A program made the translations under genes and the position numbers. Source: Otatea glauca (lineage: Eukaryota; Streptophyta; Magnoliopsida; Poales; Poaceae). From it: 64,000 nucleotides of DNA. The notes under the pieces were generated by a model. That model was not told the DNA's origin. It searched no databases and saw only the letters and a program-made list of their open reading frames with translations. This document shows, piece after piece, positions 57,161 through 64,000 of the stretch. The DNA lies in the NCBI GenBank assembly GCA_036346275.1, contig CM070725.1:30628104-30692103 (forward strand), in the 5' to 3' direction. The number at the start of each line of letters is the position of its first letter. Position 1 is the first letter of the stretch.

Positions 57161-58065
57161 CTACGCGTACCGAAAGAGAAAAGCAAATAAATAGCAAAAC
57201 AGAGAGCAAATGAACTCCAAAAATCAAATAAAATTCACCATTAAATAGATCTCAATTTTACAAATTTTTAGAAACTGGAATCACTCAAATCCGAGTTACG
57301 ATGCAAAAGATATAGCCTTTTGAAGTTTGAAATAAATACTGAAATCAGAAAATCAGAAATTCGAAATTAACAGATTTATTTTTATTCTGAAAAAGCGATT
57401 TATGACGTCAGCATGACCTCATGATGACGTCATCATCACAGAATTTCCAATCGGGTTATTTTTCCAATTGAAAATTCATTTATGACGCAAGCATGGCGTC
57501 GTGGCGTCGACCACAGTGCCGACCAATCGGGGCTTGACACGCGCGTCTCGGGCGTCGGTCGAGTCCACGCGCCAGTATTGGACCACGATGAACTCGATCC
57601 CACGACGCCTCGCACCCACACCGGACACGTGGTCGCATCCGATTGGCTCACACGCGCGGCGGAATCCCACCGCACAGATCGCATCTAACGGCTACCGATC
57701 CCAACCCTACGTGGCACGATCCTGGCCCTACGCTGAAGATCCGACGGTCGTTACCTTTCGAACCTAGCGATGGCGGCACGGCAGCGCTTCTTCGCCGGTC
57801 TTGGAGACGAAGACCACCGCGACGGCAGAAGAGAGGGTCTCCGGTGTTGCTTCTGCTTCTCACAGACGCGTCTCGTCACGGCGAACACGTTGGCGACCCT
57901 GGCGACGGCGGAGACTTCCCGGACGGCGAGCTTCAAGCGGAACAACACGGCGAAGACTTCGGCTAACTCCGACGAGCTCGTAGATGCGTTCTAGGCCTGC
58001 TCCCGCGGAAACGCTCCGACCAAAAGACGCGGCGCTCGACTACGAACCTCGGGGTGCTACCCCCT

Positions 58066-58075
58066 CCTTTTATAG
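58066..58075 (-). promoter_or_regulatory. TATA box in the Tekay-like 3' LTR
   Basis: CTATAAAAGG on the minus strand, about 580 bases inside the LTR start. It is followed by GC-rich leader sequence. Confidence 0.65.
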
Positions 58076-58659
58076 CCTCGGCGTCCGAGCCCTACACGGC
58101 GAAAGAAACCAGCGGCGTAACGGCGGCGGACTCCGAGTTCGCGTCGGAGACGACAACCAGCAGCGCGACGCGTGTCCCGATCCGACGGTCGAAACGTGAG
58201 CGCACACGCGCGGCCTCATTTGACCATTGGATCGCGCCGCGGACGGTCGCCGATCTAGGGTTTTGCCTCGCGACTCACTGGTGGAATGGCCGCCGCCGTG
58301 CAGACCAACACACACGATGTCGGGCTTGGCCCAACACATTCACCGACTTTTAAAAGATTTCTTATTTAAAACAATTCCAGAAATTCATTTTATTTATTCT
58401 AAGCAATAAAACTATTAGGAAAAATCCAAGAAAAAATCTCAAAAAAATACTTTGAGACATTCTGGACTCAAATAAAATATTTTTGACAAAACTTTATTTT
58501 AACTTTGCATAGATTTAAATAGATTTGAATAAAAGGCAATAAACTTGAAATAAGAATTACTTCAAATAAATCCAGAAAAATCCAAATAAATTCCAGAAAA
58601 TCACAAATGCACTTTTAAGAAATAAAAACTTAATTAAGACAAATTTTGGGATGTTACAA

Positions 58660-58672
58660 ACCTCCCCCCTTA
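58660..58672 (-). other. Polypurine tract
   Basis: TAAGGGGGGAGGT on the minus strand, directly before the 3' LTR start at 58658. It confirms the orientation and LTR boundary. Confidence 0.8.
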
Positions 58673-58679
58673 ACAGCAT

Positions 58680-61600
58680 CTCGACCCGAGATTCAGGGCT
58701 AACTAGAGAATAGGTTCGGGAATTCTGACTTCAAATCTTCTTCTCGCTCCCAAGTGGCTTCACTTTCGGAATGATTGCTCCATTGAATTCTGCAAAAGCG
58801 AATAGACTTGTTTCTGGTCTTGCGTTCCATAACATCCAAAATTCTGACCGGTTGCTCTTTGTAAGTCAAATCTTCTTGCAGCTCTATTGCATCCAGCGGG
58901 TTTGCTCTGTTGGCACTCGAGACACTTCTTAAGGCTGCGACACATGGAATACATCATGCACTCGCCAAGGGTCGAGGCAACTCTAAGCGTAAGCTACCTC
59001 TCCTCGACGGCTCGGAATCTTGAGCGGACCGACATATCTTGGTGCAAGCTTCCCTTTAACATGAAATCTTTTAACGCCCTTAAGAGGGTAACCACGAGAT
59101 ACACATGATCTTACGGTTCAAAACTCAAATCTCGACGACGATTATCTGCGTAGCTTTTACGTCTTGATGCTATCTTCAACCTCTCTCGATCATTGCAACT
59201 TGACTTTCGCCTTTTCAAGAATATCTGGCCCAAACACCAAACGCTCTCCTGTTTCATTCCAATTCAACGGAGTACGACAAGCACGTCCATACAATGCCTC
59301 GAACGGTGACATCTGTAGGCTAGCTTGATAACTATTATTGTAACTGAACTCCGCATATGGCAAACATTTATCCCAAGATGTAGCATACGCTAGAGCACAG
59401 GCTCTCAACATATCCTCTAAAATCTGATTTACTCTTTCAGTCTGACCATCTGGTTGCGGGTGATATGCTGTACTGAAATTCAGACGAGTCCCCATTGCTT
59501 CATGCAACTTATTCCAAAATCTTGAGGTAAATTGAGTACCTCTTCTGACACAATCTTCTTGGGCACTCCGTGCAAGCATACGATCCTTGACATGTACAAC
59601 TCTGCTAAACGATCTCCGGAGTAAGTGGTCTTTACTGGAATGAAATGAGCGACCTTGGTTAGACGATCTACGATAACCCAAATGGAATCGTAACCTTTCT
59701 GAGTCTTAGGTAAACCGGTGATAAAATCCATCCCGATTTCCTCCCACTTCCATTCCGGAATTTTCAACGGCTGCAACAGACCAGCAGGTCTTTGATGCAT
59801 GGCTTTTACCCTCTGACACACGTCGCATAATGCAACATGCTCAGCCACTTCACGCTTCATATTCGGCCACCAGAATCTCTCTTTCAAATCCTGATACATT
59901 TTAGCACTTCCTGGATGAATCGAGTACTTCGAATCGTGCGCTTCCTCTAGAATTAGCTGGTTTAGTTCCTTTTTATCCGGCACACAAATTCGGCCCTTGA
60001 AGAACATAGTTCCTTGCTCATCCAGAGTGAAATCTACGGCTAGGCCTTCTTCCTTTTTAGCCTTGATTTTAGAAATCTTATCGTCATCCTTCTGACCTTC
60101 TCTAATCTGATCTTCCAGTGTTGGCTTTACTTCTAGTGCAGCTACACTTCCTTGCGGAACGACTTCCAATCTTAGCTTCTGGAATTCCTTGCATAATTCT
60201 GGTTGATCCTCCATTGTTAACGTATTGGCGCTATGGCTTTTCCGACTGAGCATCGGCTACTACATTGGCTTTTAGGGATGATAATGGATTCCACATTATA
60301 ATCCTTTATTAGCTCTAGCCACCTTCACGCCTCATATTCAGTCCGCTTGGGTGAATATGTATTTTGTGCTCTTATGGTCAGATATATCTCACATCTATTT
60401 CCTATGAGATAATGACGCCATATCTTTAAAGCATGCACTACGGCGGCTAACTCCAAATCATGCGTTGGGTAATTCACTTCATGTGGTCTTAATTGTCTCG
60501 ATGCATAAGCAACGACTTTGCCCTCTTGCATTAACATGCATCCCAAGCCTTGCTTCGAAGCATCGCAATAAATATCAAATCCATTCTGCACATCTGGCAA
60601 TACTAATACGGGGGCTGTTGTTAAACGCTTCTTTAGTTCCATGAAACTTTTCTCGCACTCTGGCGTCCATGCAAACTTCTTTTCTTTCTTCAACAACTGC
60701 GTAAGGGGTTTAGCAATTGTCGAGAATCCTTCTATGAACCGACGGTAGTATCCCGCCATTCGAAAACTACGAATCGAGTAATGACTTGGTGGCTCCCAAT
60801 GCAACATCAAGGCGTCCACTTTGCTTGGGTCAACTGCTACTCCTTTAGTAGTCATTACATGACCAAGAAATTCAACCTTTTCCTTCCAAAATTCACACTT
60901 GCTAAACTTAGCATATAGCTGATGTTCTCGCACCTCTCTAAAACCATTCTTAGATGTTACGCATGCTCTTCCTCCGTCTTGAGTAAACCAAAATATCGCC
61001 TATGAAGACTACGACAAACTTATCCAAATATTCCATGAAAACCTTATTCATCATGTTCATGAAATACTGTACGGGCATTAGTCAATCCAAATGACATGAC
61101 TGTGAATTCATAATGTCCATATCGCGAGAAAACGCAGTCTTAGGTACATCCTCCGCTCGGATCTTCAAGCGATGGTATCTCGAACGAAGATCTATCTTGA
61201 GAAAACTCGGCTCCTCTTAAGCGATCAAATAAGTCGTCGATCCTCGGCAACGGATACTTATTCTTGATCGTTACCTCATTAAGTGCACGATAATCGATGC
61301 ACATTCTAAGACTTCCATCCTTCTTACGAACAAACAAAACCGGGGCTCCCCACGGTGATGAACTTGGTCTAATGAAACCTTTCTCTTGCGGTTCCTCAAT
61401 CGCTTCTTCATTTCCACTAACTCGCTTGGTAGGCATCCGATATGGTCTCTTTGATATCGGTCTTTGCACGGTGCTAACTCGATGACAAACTCGATATCAC
61501 GGTCCGGTGGCAATCCTGGCAAATCTTATGGAAACACATCTGGGTATTCCCTGGCTACTGGCACATCTTCCATGCTGATGGCTTTCACGCTGTTGACCAC

Positions 61601-61861
61601 TAACTGCCCATCTCGAACTGCGGTCGCTTGAAATTCCACTTTCTTGCCACTAGGGCCTTCCAAAGTTACAATCCTTCGGCCACAATCCAAAACAGCCTTA
61701 TGCCTTGACAGCCAATCCATTCCAAGGATGACGTCTAGGGATTGCGCATCTATTAAGATAAGATTCGCTAGAAATTCTATCCCATCCATAAGCAACTTAG
61801 CTCCCAAACACCCAAGGCTAGATCTAAGCTCGATCACCGGGCTTGGACTAAGAGCACACAC
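58680..61861 (-). pseudogene. pol: pol of Tekay-like gypsy: PR, RT, RNase H, integrase; broken
   Basis: Protease ends with VILGMDWLSRHKAVLD (61861-61526), but the DSGA active-site motif expected near 61940 is destroyed. RT starts in 61469-61140 (SSSPWGAPVLFVRKKDGSLR). After frame changes the catalytic box reads FIGD at 61006-60991, with Gly for the first Asp. RNase H is in the 60933-60325 frame (FDIYCDASKQGLG, SRQLRPHEVNYPTHDLEL). Integrase starts in 60253-59480 with its HHCC finger and first Asp in GMDFITGLP. A shift near 59543 falls on the second Asp. The Glu region HPQPDGQTERVNQ is in 59681-59190. The segment 59190-58680 matches the C-terminal end only weakly. Confidence 0.95.
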
Positions 61862-61876
61862 TTAAGATTCACCACT

Positions 61877-63166
61877 TTAAATCCATTCTTGGTTGCAAAA
61901 CTTTGAGAAATAAACGAATGCAAGCTCGTAATCAAACAAAGCAGAAAGCAGTAATCGAGTTGACCAGGAACTTACCCAGTACGACGTCTGTAGCCTCCTG
62001 AGCTCCATCAGCGGTGATGTGGTTGATCCTTCCACGCACTGTGGATTGCGGGGTTGCTCCAGCTTGACCTGGCGCACGATTTCCTCCTGATGCTGGTGCC
62101 TTGGCCGGTGTTGTTCCCAAGTTGAAACGAACTGGCGTGATGCCTCCCTTCTGTAGACACCTATTAGAAAAGTGTCCTGGTTCATTGCATGTGTAGCATC
62201 TCTTCACTGCAGACTGCTGATTTCCACCTGGTGCATTGTTGCCTTGTGCCGGGGTCTGAAAATTCTGATTGGCAGGGCGAGGTGCAGGGGTTGATGCCTT
62301 GTTCCCGGCTGGTGGTTGGAACCTAGCAAATTGCTGTGGTGACATCCTCAAACGTAAATGGTTTGGACGTCCACCCTGATTGTTCATCAAGCGCTTACGG
62401 TTTTCACCCAGCTCTTTGCGCTTATCCTCTAGGATCAAAGCCTTATTCACTAACTCCTGGAAGTCTGGAAAGTTGTGGGTAATCAATCCCACTGCGATCT
62501 CAATTCAGTCCCTTCATGAAACGAGACTGCCTAGCTTTGTCCGTCGCTACGTCTTCAGGGGCATAGCGAGCTAACTGAGTGAATTTATTCAGGTACTCGG
62601 CCACTGGTTGGCCTCCTTGTTTCAAAGCCCTGAACTCTTCCTTCTTAAGGTCCATCATCCCCTCCGAGACATGATACTGGCGGAAAGCATTAGTGAACTC
62701 CTCCCAGGTGATCTCTTGCGGGGCTCCATGAGCGGCACAGTAATTCTCCCACCATTCTGCGGCGGTCCCTTCAAGTTGATGAGAAGCGTAGAGCACCTTC
62801 TCATTGCCTTCACATTGCGTGATGTGCAGCTTCTTCTCAATGGTCCTAAGCCAGTCATCAGCTTCCAAAGGATTCACGTTTCCCGAGAAAGTTGGTGGCC
62901 TAGTCCTCATAAAATCTGATAGCTTTGAATTAGGTCGAGGTCCACCATGATTGTTCTGAGCTCTGTGGTTGTTGTTGTGTCTTCTTTGCGTTGGTCATCT
63001 CTTTGCATCTGCACGTGATCATAGTCTGCATCAATTGAGTCTGCATACGCGTAAATGCTCCCAGATTCGCATGTCTCTGCCGGTGGTTGAGGGCGCCTCC
63101 GTCATTGGGGTTGTCATTCGCGCTGATCCACTTCTGGCTCTTGTTGTTTCCTCGATTATTCACCAT
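61877..63166 (-). pseudogene. gag: gag of Tekay-like gypsy, frameshifted
   Basis: The ATG at 63164-63166 starts MVNNRGNNKSQ, matching the MVRTRGN start of the left-edge gag. A frame change near 62950 leads into the core (MRTRPPTFSGN ... RQSRFMKGLN, 62910-62500), and another near 62497 leads to 62492-61932. The last part carries a complete zinc knuckle, CYTCNEPGHFSNRC (near 62200-62160), and RGRINHITADGAQEA. Length and order are normal for the family. The shifts prevent a full product. Confidence 0.9.
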
Positions 63167-63443
63167 CTGATGATTGCTTCTTGGGTCAGGAAAGGTAGAT
63201 GTAGCATAGGTAAGAAGTGAGATTTCTAAAGCGGGGAGATAGGTTATACCCAACTGAAACAATTCTTTATTTATTCTTGGTATGACTGCTTATTTAAGCC
63301 TACAAGCTTTGCAACACATACTGCACACTCAGCAATACAAAGAAGCAAACTAAACACGAAACCTTAACGTCAACTAGAAAGGTAAAGACTATCTTAAAGA
63401 CGCGACTCACACTCGAGTCTCAACACAGCTCCAAGGCTGACAC

Positions 63444-64000
63444 TCACTCATCCAGCCACCCTGGCTGAGGCTGATCCGGTGCAAACACCGGCGGGTGAGC
63501 TGGCATGGGAGCGAACCTATCCTGATGACCTACTCCTGGGTCCTCTGCAACAACGGGGTCTGCACTCCCCTCTGGCTCCCACTCTCGTTCCTCTGGGTCC
63601 TCCTCGAACTCCTCAGCTGGCTCTTGAACTCCTTGAGTCACGCGCTCCAGCTCGTCCTCAACTGCCTCCAGGGCCTCTCCCAGCTCAGTGATCATCCCGA
63701 TAGCTGAAGCTCGGGTCACCTCAAGCTCCTGCTCAGCCACTCTGAGTGCCTCATACACAGTCTCCAGCTCCTGAGTAGTATCTCTCATATGATCCTCCTG
63801 GGCAAGGGCGAACTCCGCAAGGTGCGTCGCAGTAGCACACTCGCTCCCCTCGATCCGTCGTCTTCGGCAAGCTTGAACGTCTGGGTGAAGTCGGAACACT
63901 GAGTCGTGAAGCTCGTCAGCGTAGTCGCGGCAGACACGGCGAAGAGCAAGGCGAGAGACCTCCTGAATTGCAACCTCGTACGAGAATCTTCTGGCAGAGA
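63444..64000 (-). CDS. orf0 of the right-edge element, open to the window edge
   Basis: The frame is open from the right edge down to the stop at 63444, at least 185 codons. The part shown to be homologous to 1387-2130 includes QEVSRLALRRVCRDYADEL, HLAEFALAQED and the closing QPQPGWLDE. The C-terminal half is very acidic (EEFEEDPEEREWEPEG). No stop or shift interrupts it, in contrast to gag and pol of the same element. The true start lies beyond the window. Confidence 0.75.
   Translation of the reverse strand, partial: SARRFSYEVAIQEVSRLALRRVCRDYADELHDSVFRLHPDVQACRRRRIEGSECATATHLAEFALAQEDHMRDTTQELETVYEALRVAEQELEVTRASAIGMITELGEALEAVEDELERVTQGVQEPAEEFEEDPEEREWEPEGSADPVVAEDPGVGHQDRFAPMPAHPPVFAPDQPQPGWLDE

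Larger units (their letters stand above)
55540..58658 (-). repeat. 3' LTR of Tekay-like gypsy (3.1 kb)
   Basis: On the minus strand it starts TGTAACATCCCAAAATTTG at 58658 and ends GGGTCCTTACA at 55540. A TATA box (58066-58075) is followed by a GC-rich stretch that ends in a donor-like GAAAGGTAACG near 57755. Then come an AT-rich intron-like part and an acceptor-like CGTAG at 57161-57162 before the short acidic frame (57160-56970). This order matches the LTR at 2328-6019. Confidence 0.9.
55540..64000 (-). mobile_element. Tekay/RIRE3-like gypsy element, 3' portion
   Basis: On the minus strand from the right edge: orf0, gag, protease, RT, RNase H, integrase, PPT and 3' LTR. The 5' LTR lies beyond 64000. 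It is related to the element at 1-6019, with similar gag, an orf0 at the same spacing and shared LTR blocks, but it is a different copy. Many frame shifts and three damaged active sites show it is inactive. Confidence 0.9.

Overview
The window looks like gene-poor, repeat-saturated DNA of a grass (Poaceae). Every coding signal I could identify belongs to a transposable element. The element mix supports a grass: chromovirus-like Ty3/gypsy with an extra ORF upstream of gag, Tat-type Ty3/gypsy, SIRE-like and BARE/Angela-like Ty1/copia, a CACTA end and a Stowaway MITE. I cannot name the genus. I found no convincing host gene, tRNA or rRNA.

Layout. 1-6019 is the 5' part of a minus-strand Tekay/RIRE3-like gypsy (gag, orf0, PBS, 3.7-kb LTR). 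6020-10810 holds two LTR fragments of the same broad family in opposite orientations, separated by an unclassified LTR-like piece. 10811-13426 is unclassified DNA with one Stowaway MITE. 13427-25010 is a complete plus-strand Tat gypsy with near-identical 658-bp LTRs, a 5-bp TSD, a broken gag-pol and an antisense, intron-bearing extra gene. 25441-27312 is a truncated minus-strand Tat-like piece next to a CACTA terminus (27313-27909). 28205-31801 is a minus-strand SIRE-like copia 5' end (gag and LTR only). 31802-34400 is unclassified, with a three-copy tandem repeat.

34401-44199 is a plus-strand copia with both LTRs and TSD CAATC. Its 3' LTR is split by a 3.5-kb solo LTR (40544-44009). A second solo LTR of the same family (45237-48566) splits a gypsy LTR. 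49316-55223 is a minus-strand gypsy with a large internal deletion, itself carrying a BARE/Angela-like solo LTR (50330-51681). 55540-64000 is the 3' part of another minus-strand Tekay-like gypsy with all main domains, whose orf0 runs off the right edge.

The nesting gives an order of events: the copia at 34401 is older than the solo LTR inside its 3' LTR, and the gypsy at 49316 is older than both solo LTRs within it. The Tat element at 13427 is young by LTR identity (7 differences in 658 bp, all transitions).

The most unusual signal is in the two long solo LTRs. They carry dozens of short hairpins that share one loop, TGTGT, while the stems differ from hairpin to hairpin yet stay self-complementary. 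Some have outer arms that also covary. I know of no description of this. Other notable signals are the very high density of ATCGGC/GCCGAT across the whole Tat element, a conserved acidic peptide with splice signals inside Tekay-like LTRs, and a 28-bp block that is inverted between two related LTRs. All counts and alignments here were made by eye.
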